A stretch of 64,000 nucleotides of DNA from Microbacterium kunmingense (lineage in GTDB: Bacteria; Actinomycetota; Actinomycetes; Actinomycetales; Microbacteriaceae): the NCBI RefSeq assembly GCF_023155745.1, contig NZ_JAKNUS010000009.1:86288-150287 (forward strand), written 5' to 3'. Positions 25,594 through 34,379 of this stretch are shown here, piece after piece. The notes under the pieces were generated by a model. The model saw only the letters and a program-made list of their open reading frames with translations, ran no database searches and had not been told where the DNA came from. A program made the position numbers and the translations under genes. How positions within the stretch are numbered: position 1 is the first letter of the stretch; each line of letters starts with the position of its first letter.

Positions 25594-26664
25594 TCAGAAC
25601 GCATACCGCACGCGGCAGTACGGGAGCTTCGCGCCGATGAGCGCCTCCAGCTGCGCGACGGCGGCGCTCTTCACGCCGTAGCGGTAGCGCACGTTCACCG
25701 CGCCGTTCTGCGAGAGCTTCGGCTCCTGGTTCTGAGGCGTCCACAGCAGCTCTTCGGCCTTCGGGTGCCATCCGAGGTTCACGTCATGGAGCTGCTCGTT
25801 GTGGGTGAGGAAGATGACCTCGCACGCGAGCTGCGCCTTCGCCCGAGGATGCAGCGTGGCGTCGAGCTCGTCGAAGAGGGCCGTCCATTCCTCGATCCAG
25901 CCGGGGGTGAGGATGACCGGTGAGAAGTTCACGTGCACCTCGAAGCCGGCGTCGACGAAGTCGTTGATGGCGGCGATGCGCTCGCTCATCGGCGAGGTGC
26001 GGATGTCGGTGACCTTCGCCACGGCGTGCGGCATCAACGAGAAACGCACGCGGACCCGCCCTGCGGGATCCCAGTCGAGCAGTTCTCGGTTGACGAACTT
26101 CGTGGCGAAGGATGCTTTCGCCGTCGGCGTCATCCGGAACAGCTCGCAGAGGTCACGGACGTTCTCGCTCAGCATCGCGTCGACCGAGCAGTCGCTGTTC
26201 TCGCCGATGTCGTACACCCACGCGTCGGGGTCGCACTGGTTGGGTGTGGTCTTCTCGCCCCGCGCGGCGATGTGTCGCGCGAGGTGACGGGTGATCTGGT
26301 CGATGTTCGCGAAGACGGTGACCGGGTTGCTGTAGCCCTTTCGGCGCGGGACGTAGCAGTACGCGCAGGCCATGGCGCACCCATTGGCCGTCGACGGAGC
26401 GATGAAGTCGGCCGACCGTCCGTTCGTACGGGTGACGACGCTCTTCTTCACGCCGAGGACGAGCGCTTCGGTCTTGATCCGTACCCAGCGAGCGACGTTG
26501 GTCTCATCGCCGTGCACCTCGGGGATCTGCCAATGAGAGGCGACCGGCACGATATCGGCGTCGGGCCAGCGGGCGACGATCTCCTGGCCACGGGGCAGTT
26601 CGAGCGCGGCATCCTCGGCGTAGATGCGGCTGATCTGCAGCAGGGGCGCGGCGGTCTTGGGCAT
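25594..26664 (-). CDS. Spore-photoproduct-lyase-family radical SAM protein
   Basis: The 356-residue protein matches the SPL-like radical SAM family. The cluster cysteines C96, C100 and C103 lie in NGCAMACAYCYV (CxxxCxxC), preceded by DFIAPSTA and followed by PRRKGYSNPVTVFANI. The C-terminal part contains RFSLMPHAVAKVTDIRTSPMSERI and HVNFSPVILTPGWIEEW. SPL repairs the spore thymine dimer in endospore formers using S-adenosylmethionine. Homologues in non-sporulating actinobacteria are of unknown function, and a DNA or other radical repair role is inference. ATG at 26664 is followed by MPKTAAPLLQISRIYAE. It is divergent from a secreted-protein gene. Confidence 0.85.
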   Translation of the reverse strand: MPKTAAPLLQISRIYAEDAALELPRGQEIVARWPDADIVPVASHWQIPEVHGDETNVARWVRIKTEALVLGVKKSVVTRTNGRSADFIAPSTANGCAMACAYCYVPRRKGYSNPVTVFANIDQITRHLARHIAARGEKTTPNQCDPDAWVYDIGENSDCSVDAMLSENVRDLCELFRMTPTAKASFATKFVNRELLDWDPAGRVRVRFSLMPHAVAKVTDIRTSPMSERIAAINDFVDAGFEVHVNFSPVILTPGWIEEWTALFDELDATLHPRAKAQLACEVIFLTHNEQLHDVNLGWHPKAEELLWTPQNQEPKLSQNGAVNVRYRYGVKSAAVAQLEALIGAKLPYCRVRYAF

Positions 26665-26785
26665 CTTGCCTGTCTACTCGGGGGGTCGGACACCGGGCTC
26701 GGATGGGACGGTTAGCCTACGAATCCGCGGGCCCCGCGAGCAGTCGACTGGATAATGCTTCCCCACGGATGCGAAGCTTCTCGTC

Positions 26786-27226
26786 ATGAAGCTTTCCAAG
26801 GTCGTGGCCGGTGCCGGCGTTCTCGCCGTGGCGGGCGCCATCGCCCTCACGATTGCTCCGATTCTTTCTTCTCCGGCGGCCGACCCGGCTCCGCCTGCCA
26901 CGCGTGCCGCAGAGGCCGCATCGCCCACCGGATCCGCTGCACCCGAGCCGCTGACCGAACTGCCGGATTGGGCTCTCGAGTCCACCCCCTGGATCGTTTA
27001 TCCGGAGGGCTTCCGCTGCATGGGGACCGAGGGCTGTCCGAACGATCACCGCGCCGCGTTCGGCGAGCCAGGAACACCGCTGCCCGTGCACGTAGAGGTC
27101 TACGACCCAGAGCGTCGCGACGGCCGACTGGTGTGGCCCCGCGAACAGTCCCCGGTCATGACGGAGGGCAACACCGAGCGTCTTGACGGCGACAGATCAG
27201 GTGTCCTGCCAGGCATTCACCCCTGA
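26786..27226 (+). CDS. Secreted or membrane-anchored hypothetical protein (146 aa)
   Basis: The product starts MKLSKVVAGAGVLAVAGAIA with a hydrophobic core to about residue 28 and a possible signal-peptidase site near PAADPAPPA. An Ala/Pro/Thr linker follows, then a compact region with WALESTPWIVYPEGFRCMGTEGCPNDHRAAF containing two cysteines that could form a disulfide. No family was recognised. The last 30 residues lack secondary-structure character and may result from a late frame slip. It stands alone, divergent from the radical SAM gene. Confidence 0.6.
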   Translation: MKLSKVVAGAGVLAVAGAIALTIAPILSSPAADPAPPATRAAEAASPTGSAAPEPLTELPDWALESTPWIVYPEGFRCMGTEGCPNDHRAAFGEPGTPLPVHVEVYDPERRDGRLVWPREQSPVMTEGNTERLDGDRSGVLPGIHP

Positions 27227-27328
27227 GAGCCTCCACCCTGGAAGCCCGCTACCGCTCACCCAACGGGGTTCATCCTGTGGTTGAGGGTTTCGGGTGTGGA
27301 TGTCGGAGGGTGGTGGGATGCTTCATAC

Positions 27329-28717
27329 ATGCGTTCGAACCCGCGGCTCACCCTCCTCAGCGACGAGGACCGTGGTGAGCTGAGCGGGGTGCTCACCCGG
27401 GTGGAGGCCGCGCAGGTGGCGCTCGCGGCTGCCGAAGCTGAGCAGGCGCGGGCGCTGGCTGAGGCGGGGGCGTTCGCGGCGCGGCTTGCGGAGGGGTCGT
27501 CTGCGGTGGTGCGGGACCGGGACATGGCGCTCCGGGGTGTGGCGGCGGAGATCGCGGCGGCGGTGCGGGTGTCCGACCGTGCGGTGCAACGCCAGATCGA
27601 CTCCGCCTACACGCTCGTGAACGACTTCCCCGCGACGGTGCACTGTCTGGAGAAGGGGTTGCTCACTAGGGCGCATGTGGCGGTGGTGGAGGACATCGGC
27701 CGACGTATCCCCACCGGGCTGAAGGGTGAGTTCGATCAGCTCGCCGCGGAGATCTGCCTCGATGAGACGCCGGGTCGTGCCCGGGCGGAGTTGGAGATCC
27801 TCGCGGAGCGGATGCACCCGCGGACGTTGACGGAGCGGCACGAGGAGGCGTTTCGGGGGCGGAAGATCGTCCGGTACACGATCGGGGAGGGGATGTCGGA
27901 GCTGCGGTCTGCGCATTCCTCGGTGTTGATCGAGGGGATCTTCCAACGCGTCACCGACCAGGCCAACGCCGTCATCGCCGCCCGGGAACCGGGCTCGGGT
28001 GACACCCGGTCCCTGGACGAGGTGCGTGCGGACCTGTTCGCCGATATGCTCCTCACCGCCATCCCCACAAACGACCCCACCGGTGACCCCGTCGGTCCCG
28101 GTGGACGGCCGGGCGGGCTCGGCGCGATCAAAGCGAAGGTGCAGGTCGTGATCCCCGTCATGGCCCTCATGGGTAAGAGCGATGTCCCGTGCGATCTTGC
28201 CGGGGTGGGACCGATCGATGCGGGAACCGCGAGGCTGCTGGCGGGGAACAGTTACGACACGTGGGAGCGGCTCCTCGTCCACCCGATCACGGGGTTGACG
28301 ATGGCGGTGGACACCTACCAGCGCACCACAGCCATGGACCGGTTCCTCAAAGGTCGGGACAAGCACTGCCGGTGGCCCGGCTGCCGCATGCCCGCCCGCA
28401 AGTGCGAGGTCGACCACAACCACGACGCCGCGCTGGGTGGGAAGACGGAGATCTGCAACCTGTGCTGCCTGTGTCAACGACACCACAGCATGAAACAGTT
28501 CACCGCCTGGAAAGTGAAACAACTCGACGGCGGCGTCATCGAGTGGACCTCCCCGACCGGCCGGGTCTACATCGACAACCCACCCGGACACGGGGTGCAT
28601 TTCACCCCGGAGGAGGATTTGCCTGAGGACGTGTGGGCGAATTGGACCAACCCCGGCATCGAGTTCCGCATCACCAGCGAACACCCCGACGACCCCCGAA
28701 TACCCCCACCGTTCTGA
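27329..28717 (+). CDS. DUF222 / HNH endonuclease
   Basis: The 462-residue protein has a long helical DUF222 N-terminal region (LSGVLTRVEAAQVALAAAEAEQARALAEAGAF through QIDSAYTLVNDFPATVHCLEKGLLTRAHVAVVEDIG) and a C-terminal HNH nuclease domain. The latter shows KHCRWPGCRMPARKCEVDHNHD, with zinc-type cysteines and the catalytic His, then NLCCLCQRHHSMK. This family is amplified in many actinobacterial genomes and is thought to include mobile or recombination-linked nucleases; the biological role is unproven. ATG at 27329 is the first Met; in-frame TTG/GTG starts from 27281 are possible. Confidence 0.88.
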   Translation: MRSNPRLTLLSDEDRGELSGVLTRVEAAQVALAAAEAEQARALAEAGAFAARLAEGSSAVVRDRDMALRGVAAEIAAAVRVSDRAVQRQIDSAYTLVNDFPATVHCLEKGLLTRAHVAVVEDIGRRIPTGLKGEFDQLAAEICLDETPGRARAELEILAERMHPRTLTERHEEAFRGRKIVRYTIGEGMSELRSAHSSVLIEGIFQRVTDQANAVIAAREPGSGDTRSLDEVRADLFADMLLTAIPTNDPTGDPVGPGGRPGGLGAIKAKVQVVIPVMALMGKSDVPCDLAGVGPIDAGTARLLAGNSYDTWERLLVHPITGLTMAVDTYQRTTAMDRFLKGRDKHCRWPGCRMPARKCEVDHNHDAALGGKTEICNLCCLCQRHHSMKQFTAWKVKQLDGGVIEWTSPTGRVYIDNPPGHGVHFTPEEDLPEDVWANWTNPGIEFRITSEHPDDPRIPPPF

Positions 28718-28861
28718 CAACCCGCACCCTTCTGACAATCTGCGACCCGCGCTCTTGCGACTGTCGTGCGGGGCCACGGGCAGACCCTCGGCACGCGCGT
28801 CTCGCGACCGCGACGGGGGGCCCGGCGGCATCGAGGAGCCAAGCGGTCATCGCGCGCCGAT

Positions 28862-29413
28862 TCAGGTCTCCGAACCGGTCACCGCCGCCTGGATCCGTCG
28901 AATATGCTCCGCAAGGTCACCGCGGGCGAGGAGGCCGGAGCCCAGTGGGCCGGCGCTGTCCTCTCCCAGCAGCGGAAGCCGCCGGAGCGCGTCCCGCGCC
29001 GCCGCCGACAGGTCTAAGATCTGCCAACGGACCTCCTCACCCGAAGCGGCGGCAGCGTCCGCGTCGTCGGGCGCCGCCAACCCGGCGGCTATCGCCGCGT
29101 AGGCGGCGGCCCCCAGCGCGTGCGCCCCCATATGCGCCACCCCCGCCGCCTGCGCAGCCGCGCGGGCCGCCGCCACCGCAGCAGCATCGCCCACCCCGGA
29201 AGCGGCCCGACCGGCCACGAAGCGCCGCCGGATCTCCCCAACCGCGTCCAACGTCCCCACGGCGAACCCGCGGGCACGAGCAATCGCGTCGCGCGGGCGG
29301 GGATCATCCGGAACGACGCGTTCGAAAAGCGGCAGCACCCGCTCCGCGCAATCGGCCGCCCACGCAGCGACAATGCGGCGGTGGTGCTCATCGAGCGCCT
29401 GCGGCGACACCAT
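28862..29413 (-). CDS. Putative immunity protein (Imm5-like, Ala-rich)
   Basis: From ATG at 29413 the 183-residue Ala-rich helical protein reads MVSPQALDEHHRRIVAAWAA, then CAERVLPLFERVVPDDPRPRDAIARARGF, which resembles the conserved start of actinobacterial proteins annotated as putative immunity proteins. The middle has long runs of Ala with helical periodicity. In polymorphic toxin systems such proteins neutralise a paired toxin, but no toxin gene is visible beside this one; the neighbours are an HNH protein and a VOC protein. The start is uncertain: an upstream in-frame ATG lies at 29479. Confidence 0.6.
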   Translation of the reverse strand: MVSPQALDEHHRRIVAAWAADCAERVLPLFERVVPDDPRPRDAIARARGFAVGTLDAVGEIRRRFVAGRAASGVGDAAAVAAARAAAQAAGVAHMGAHALGAAAYAAIAAGLAAPDDADAAAASGEEVRWQILDLSAAARDALRRLPLLGEDSAGPLGSGLLARGDLAEHIRRIQAAVTGSET

Positions 29414-29568
29414 CTCGACCTCATCCGCCTTCGCATACGACGAGCATGGCGCCGCGGTCGCCGGCGATGTCCCCCACATCCACGGCGTCGAGAGTCCTCA
29501 TGTCACCATGGTGCACTCCGCCACACTCGGGCCGAAGCCGCCGAAGCCGCCGAAGCGGCCGGCGCGGT

Positions 29569-30027
29569 CTACGCAGCCGACATGACGCTGACACTCCAGG
29601 TGACGCCGAAGCGATCCGTGAGCATGCCGAACCCCGCACTCCACGCGGATGCCGCGAGCGGTTCGACGATCGTCGCATCCACCGACAGCCTGTCCCAGTA
29701 GCCCTGGAGCTCATCGAAGCTGTCGGAAGCGAGCGACAGGAAGAGCGCCTGATCGGTCACCGTCGTGTTGTTCTCCCGACGTGTGACGCCACCGCCGGCG
29801 ACACCGCCGTCGGTCTGACCCGGGATGTCGTACCCCATGATCCGAAACCCGTTCTCGGCGGCGATCACACCGAAAACGACCTTCTCGGCACCGGGAACAT
29901 CGGCCGGCATCCCGAAATCGGCGTAGGTGCTGATGGCGAGGTGTCCTCCGAAGACGGACTGGTAGAACTCCAGCGCCTCCCGCGCATCGCCGCGGAAGTT
30001 CAGGTGGGTTGTGGTCTGAATGCTCAT
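29569..30027 (-). CDS. VOC-family protein, PhnB-like
   Basis: The 152-residue protein matches the PhnB/YjdN glyoxalase-fold group: THLNFRGDAREALEFYQSVFGGHLAISTYADFGMP at the start, NGFRIMGYDIPG in the middle and a DRFGVTWSVSV ending. Typical members bind unknown ligands and lack proven enzymatic activity. ATG at 30027 follows GGGAGAAG. It is divergent from the WYL-kinase fusion gene, with a palindrome in the 100-base gap, so the two may be co-regulated. Confidence 0.85.
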   Translation of the reverse strand: MSIQTTTHLNFRGDAREALEFYQSVFGGHLAISTYADFGMPADVPGAEKVVFGVIAAENGFRIMGYDIPGQTDGGVAGGGVTRRENNTTVTDQALFLSLASDSFDELQGYWDRLSVDATIVEPLAASAWSAGFGMLTDRFGVTWSVSVMSAA

Positions 30028-30100
30028 ATCTTCTCCCTGTCAGGACGACGCCGGCCCTCGCCGACAGAAACAAGGCTTTCAGCCGTCTAGGTCAGCTTCG

Positions 30101-30114
30101 GTCCTATATACGAC
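30101..30114. promoter_or_regulatory. Palindrome GTCCTATATACGAC in the divergent promoter region
   Basis: GTCCTATATACGAC reads the same on both strands except at one mirrored pair. It lies 14 bases upstream of the WYL-kinase start and contains TATATA, a plausible -10 box for that gene. It could be the autoregulatory site of the WYL protein acting on both divergent genes. This is a single-site observation. Confidence 0.4.
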
Positions 30115-30127
30115 CTACTCTCGGGAT

Positions 30128-31621
30128 ATGACGACGGCGAGCACCTCGCGGCTGCTGAACCTCCTGTCGCTTCTCCAGACCGGGCGCGAATGGCCCGGCT
30201 CCCTCCTCGCGGAGCGACTCGGGATCAGCCCCCGAACGGTGCGCCGCGATGTCGACCGACTGCGGGAGATGGGGTACCGCATCGACGGGACCATGGGACC
30301 CATCGGCGGATATCGACTGGATGCCGGCAGCGAACTGCCCCCACTGCTGTTCGACGACGACCAGGTCGTCGCCCTGGCGATCGCCCTGCAGGCCGCCACC
30401 GTGTCGGGCGTCGGGATCGAGGACGCAGCGCTTCGGACTCTCACCACCGTCCGCCAGGTCATGCCGTCCCGGCTGCGCCATCGGCTCACCGCACTCGACT
30501 TCACCGCCATTCCGGGCAGGATCGGCGACGCGACCCCCGGGGCCGTCTCGCCCGAGGTGCTCGTCGCCGTGTCGTCCGCGATCCGCGCCCAGCACGTGCT
30601 GCGCTTCGACTACGCCGGTCGACCACGGCGCGTCGAGCCGCATCACCTCGTCGTCTTCGAGGGCCGGTGGTACCTCGTCGGCTGGGATCTCGACCGCTCC
30701 GACTGGCGGATCTATCGCGTCGATCGCCTCGCCCCCCGGACGCCCACCGGTCCACGGTTCACCCCGCGCCCGATCCCCGGCGGCAACGTCGCCGCCTACG
30801 TGTCGGGACGATTCAAGGGCTCCGACCGGGGCGACCGTTGGCCGTGCATCGGGAAGGTGATCCTCGACCTTCCCGCCCGGGCCGTGCTCCCCTTCGCCGG
30901 CGATGGCGTGGTCGAAGACCTCGGCGACGACCGGTGCAGTCTCGAGGTCGGCTCATGGTCATGGATCGCGCTCGCGGCGTCCCTCAACCGATTCGACACC
31001 GCCATCGAGGTCGTCCACCCTGCCGAGCTCGTCGCGGCCTTCGGTGAACTGGCCACCCGGAACGCAGCGACCGCGCTTTCGCCGAGAGAACGAGGAGTAC
31101 TCGTCGTCATCTCCGGGCTTCCCGGCACCGGCAAGTCCGCCGTCGCCGCCGAGGTCGCCCGCAGACTCGACGCCGTCCACCTCTCGATCGACAGTGTCGA
31201 AGACGCGCTTCTCGGCGCGGGGATGGAACCGGGGTGGACGACCGGAGTGGCCGCCTACGAAGCGGTCCGCGCCGCCGCGGAGCAGAACCTCCGACTGGGC
31301 TGCACCGTGATCATCGACGCCGTCAATGACAGCGAACCGGCGCGCGACACCTGGCGACGGGCCGGCGCGGCGACCGGCACGACGCCGCACTTCTTCGTGC
31401 TCGAGCTCGCCGACACCGCCGAGCACCGCCGCCGACTCGAGGGCCGCGCACGCGGACTCGCCCACGTGGGCGAACCGTCGTGGAGCGACGTCCGCTCCCG
31501 CGCCGAGGCCTTCGAGCCGTGGCAGGGCCCCCACGACCGGATCGATGCGTCGGCGCCGGTGGCCGCGGTCGCGGCATCCGTCCTCCATCGCTTGGAATCA
31601 GCCGAGCCGCGCACTCCCTGA
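30128..31621 (+). CDS. WYL-domain regulator fused to a C-terminal P-loop kinase domain
   Basis: The 497-residue protein is a fusion. Residues 1-65 form a winged helix (LNLLSLLQTGREWPGSLLAERLG, then PRTVRRDVDRLREMGYRI). Residues 140-300 form the WYL domain (EGRWYLVGWDLDRSDWRIYR, W181-Y182-L183) plus its C-terminal extension. Residues 322-490 are an AAA_33/zeta-toxin-like kinase with P-loop GLPGTGKS (330-337), then VHLSIDSVEDALL and CTVIIDAVNDSEPARDTWRR. YafY-type regulators normally end where the kinase begins. The join is one uninterrupted frame. A small-molecule or nucleotide kinase that feeds the WYL sensor is possible; the substrate is unknown. The GTPase gene follows after 27 bases. Confidence 0.85.
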   Translation: MTTASTSRLLNLLSLLQTGREWPGSLLAERLGISPRTVRRDVDRLREMGYRIDGTMGPIGGYRLDAGSELPPLLFDDDQVVALAIALQAATVSGVGIEDAALRTLTTVRQVMPSRLRHRLTALDFTAIPGRIGDATPGAVSPEVLVAVSSAIRAQHVLRFDYAGRPRRVEPHHLVVFEGRWYLVGWDLDRSDWRIYRVDRLAPRTPTGPRFTPRPIPGGNVAAYVSGRFKGSDRGDRWPCIGKVILDLPARAVLPFAGDGVVEDLGDDRCSLEVGSWSWIALAASLNRFDTAIEVVHPAELVAAFGELATRNAATALSPRERGVLVVISGLPGTGKSAVAAEVARRLDAVHLSIDSVEDALLGAGMEPGWTTGVAAYEAVRAAAEQNLRLGCTVIIDAVNDSEPARDTWRRAGAATGTTPHFFVLELADTAEHRRRLEGRARGLAHVGEPSWSDVRSRAEAFEPWQGPHDRIDASAPVAAVAASVLHRLESAEPRTP

Positions 31622-31648
31622 GGACCGTTCGCGCGTAGGGTTTCGAGC

Positions 31649-32812
31649 ATGGCCGCCGATCCGTCCGCACCGAAGCCGCAGATCGACCAGCGGCCGTTCC
31701 TCGAGGCGACGTCCGAGGCGAAGTCGCGCTACGGCCGCTTCAACCTCGCCGTCATCGGCAACACCGGCGTCGGGAAGTCGTCGCTCGTGAACGCCGTCTT
31801 CCAGCGCGACTGGGCGGCCGTCGGCAAGGGACTCCCCGTCACGAAGGGCGTGTCGTACTACCACGACGACTCCCTCGGCATCTGGGACATCGAGGGGTTC
31901 GAGATCGGTTCGGCCGTGCCGCCCCGCGAGCAGCTGCGCGCGCACCTGAAGACCATCGAGCAGCACCCGCGCAACGAGCAGATCGCGGTGGTCTGGTACT
32001 GCGTGAAGGCCAACGACGACCGCCTCACGCGCGCCGACATCGAGATGATCCAGGAACTGGATGCCCGCGGGTTGCCGGTCATCCTGGTGCTGACGAAGGT
32101 CGACTGGGAGCGCAACGCGCTGAAGGGCAGCCGCCGCCCCACCAAGGGCACCCGCGAGTTCATCGACTGGCTCGAGAACCCCGTCGATGAGCACGGGCGG
32201 CCGATCACCATCCCCTTCGCCCGGGTCATGCCCACCTCCACGCGCGAGAAAGACGGAAAGGGTGCGGGCCACGGGCTCGGTGATCTCGTCGCGGAGACCC
32301 TCGCGCTGTCGCCCGCCGACGCGAAGGATGCGTTTCGCATCGCCCAACGACTCAACCTCCCTTGGAAGCGCGAAATGGCCCGCCCCATCATCACCGGCGC
32401 CGCCAGTCTCGCCGCGGGCGTCGCGGCGACGCCGATTCCCGTCGGTGACGCGCTGGCCCTGGCGCCGATCCAACTCGGAATGATGGGGCGCATCGCCGCC
32501 ATCTACGACCTCGAGCTGAAGACCATGATGTCGGCGGGCGCGCTCGCGCAGCTCGGCGTGCAGATCTCGGGCCAGGCGCTGGCGCGCAGCTTCCTCAAGC
32601 TCATCCCGGGCGCCGGCAATGCGGTCAACGCCAGTGTCGCCGCCGCGCTGACGGTCGCAATGGGCGAGGGGTGGATGCGACTGTGCGAGCAGGTGCACAC
32701 CGGAAAGCTCGACCTCGCCAAGGTCGGAGACTCGTGGGGCGAGTACGTTCCCGGGGCGCTCGACGTCGTCCGAAAGATGGCGGAGCAGCGGGTCGGCAAG
32801 AAGAAGCTCTAG
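31649..32812 (+). CDS. Era/dynamin-type GTPase with C-terminal DUF697-like membrane region
   Basis: The 387-residue protein has a TRAFAC GTPase domain: G1 GNTGVGKSS (residues 37-45), switch G3 DIEGF, and G4 LTKVDW near residue 150. A C-terminal region with hydrophobic helices follows (IITGAASLAAGVAATPIPVGDALALAPIQLGMMGRIAAIY, then ISGQALARSFLKLIPGAGNAVNASVAAALTVAMGEGWM), the DUF697/YcjF-like architecture. The expected role is membrane-linked GTPase activity; physiological function is unknown. It may be co-transcribed with the WYL-kinase gene and converges with a membrane protein gene whose stop overlaps its own by four bases. Confidence 0.88.
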   Translation: MAADPSAPKPQIDQRPFLEATSEAKSRYGRFNLAVIGNTGVGKSSLVNAVFQRDWAAVGKGLPVTKGVSYYHDDSLGIWDIEGFEIGSAVPPREQLRAHLKTIEQHPRNEQIAVVWYCVKANDDRLTRADIEMIQELDARGLPVILVLTKVDWERNALKGSRRPTKGTREFIDWLENPVDEHGRPITIPFARVMPTSTREKDGKGAGHGLGDLVAETLALSPADAKDAFRIAQRLNLPWKREMARPIITGAASLAAGVAATPIPVGDALALAPIQLGMMGRIAAIYDLELKTMMSAGALAQLGVQISGQALARSFLKLIPGAGNAVNASVAAALTVAMGEGWMRLCEQVHTGKLDLAKVGDSWGEYVPGALDVVRKMAEQRVGKKKL

Positions 32813-33435
32813 CCCGCCGCCCCGGCGCTGCTCGGTCGCATCCGGATACCCGAGGACTTCAGCTCCAGTGCCGCCAGCTGCGCCAGGACCGCCGGGTCAC
32901 CCCGCCGCCACGCCCCCGACGCGTCGGGGTCGACTGCGGCGAGCGCCGTGAGCTTCTGGTTCGCCAGCGCCCGGAGGGCGAGCAGGTCGACACCCGCGCC
33001 GCTGCGCAGCACCACTCTCGCCCGTCCCGCTCGCCGGATGAAGCGGATGCGGGGGATCAGCCAGATCACCAGCACGATCGCCGTCGGAATCAGCGCGATC
33101 CCGAGTCCGAGCGTCAGTGCCAGCTGCTGCACGAGCACCTGCTGACTCTCCCCCGCGCTCTCCAGCGCCGCACCGGCCGAACTCGCCCCGTCGAACGGAG
33201 CCCGCACGGTGCCGCCGATCAGCGGAACCCCGGCCAGCTGATCGCCGATATCGGTCATCGACTGCTGGAATCCGCTCCCGGCACGCTGCATGTCGACCCC
33301 GAAGGAGGCGAGGGCCGCGACCGCGGAGTAGACGGTGATGCCGAACCAGACCCACACGATGATCGCGGCGAGCGCGACCGCGTCGGCGATGATCTGGCGG
33401 GTCCGCTGCGGCGCGAAGTCGGAATAGAGTTTCAC
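32809..33435 (-). CDS. Two-helix membrane protein of unknown function
   Basis: The 208-residue product starts MKLYSDFAPQRTRQIIADAV. It has a first helix (LAAIIVWVWFGITVYSAVAALASF), an external region of about 70 residues predicted to be helical, a second helix (LALTLGLGIALIPTAIVLVIWLI), then an Arg-rich cytoplasmic tail of about 70 residues. No family was recognised, although the architecture is frequent in actinobacteria. Its stop overlaps that of the GTPase gene. Confidence 0.75.
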   Translation of the reverse strand: MKLYSDFAPQRTRQIIADAVALAAIIVWVWFGITVYSAVAALASFGVDMQRAGSGFQQSMTDIGDQLAGVPLIGGTVRAPFDGASSAGAALESAGESQQVLVQQLALTLGLGIALIPTAIVLVIWLIPRIRFIRRAGRARVVLRSGAGVDLLALRALANQKLTALAAVDPDASGAWRRGDPAVLAQLAALELKSSGIRMRPSSAGAAG

Positions 33436-33469
33436 GGCCCCACCCTGTCACGCGCTCAGCGCACGTCGC

Positions 33470-34348
33470 CTACGCGAACCGCGATGCCGCCTCGACGAGC
33501 ACGTCCTCGCTGCCGGCGTAGACGCCGTCGGCCCGCGGCCAGTGGGTGATGACATCGGTGAAACCGAGCTCGGCGGCGCGACCCGCGGCATCCTCGAACT
33601 TCTGCACGCTTTCCAGGAAGTACGTGCTCTCCGAGTCGAGCGAGAGGTACCGGTCGAGCGTCGCCGTCTCGCGGCCGGCGCGCGCCAGAGCGTCGTCGAG
33701 CCGCGACGAGAGCCCCGCAATCGCCTGCCACCACGCCTCCTCGGGCTTGCCCTCAGGCCCCGTCGTCACCCACGCGTCGCCGCGCTCGGCGACGAGGGCG
33801 AGACCCTTCGGCCCGTTCGCCGCGAGGATCAGCGGCACACGGGGTCGCTGCGCCGGCTCCCCCACCATGCGGGCGTTCCGGGCGGTGTACCACTCGCCGC
33901 TGAAGCTGATGCCACCCGAGCCTGGCGTCTCGAAGCGCAGCAGCTCGTCGAGCCCGGCCACGAACTCGACGTACCGCTCGTGCCGCTGGCGGGGCGTGTA
34001 CTCGGGCTGCCCGAGCACGAAGGCGTCGAACCCGGTGCCGCCCGATCCGACGCCCAGCAGCATCCGTCCGCCCGAGATCTCATCGAGCGTCGCCACTTCC
34101 TTGGCGAAGGGAACCGGATGCCGGAAATTCGGCGACGCCACGAAGGTGCCGAGCCTGATCGTGTTCGTCGCGAGAGCCGCGGCGGTCAGCGTCGGGATCG
34201 TCGCGTGCCAGAACTGGTCGGCGAGGGACCGCCACGAGAGATGGTCGTAGGTCCAGGCGTGGTCGAAGCCGAGCTGCTCGGCCGCCTCCCACTTCCGGCG
34301 GGCTCGGGCCCAAGGCTCTTGCGGGAGGATGACGATGCCGTGGCGCAT
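33470..34348 (-). CDS. LLM-class (luciferase-like) flavin-dependent oxidoreductase
   Basis: From ATG at 34348 the 292-residue protein starts MRHGIVILPQEPWARARRKW. It contains FDHAWTYDHLSWR, LGTFVASPNFRHPVPFAKEVATLDEISGGRMLLGVGSG and VPLILAANGPKGLALVAERGDAWVTTG, all typical of the bacterial luciferase-like fold that uses FMNH2 or coenzyme F420. Many actinobacterial members use F420. The gene lies just downstream of the GT2/PIG-L/acyl-CoA dehydrogenase operon on the same strand (31-base gap) and may belong to it. Confidence 0.9.
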   Translation of the reverse strand: MRHGIVILPQEPWARARRKWEAAEQLGFDHAWTYDHLSWRSLADQFWHATIPTLTAAALATNTIRLGTFVASPNFRHPVPFAKEVATLDEISGGRMLLGVGSGGTGFDAFVLGQPEYTPRQRHERYVEFVAGLDELLRFETPGSGGISFSGEWYTARNARMVGEPAQRPRVPLILAANGPKGLALVAERGDAWVTTGPEGKPEEAWWQAIAGLSSRLDDALARAGRETATLDRYLSLDSESTYFLESVQKFEDAAGRAAELGFTDVITHWPRADGVYAGSEDVLVEAASRFA

Positions 34349-34379
34349 GAGGCCGAGTGTAGGAGGCGGCGCCGACAGC

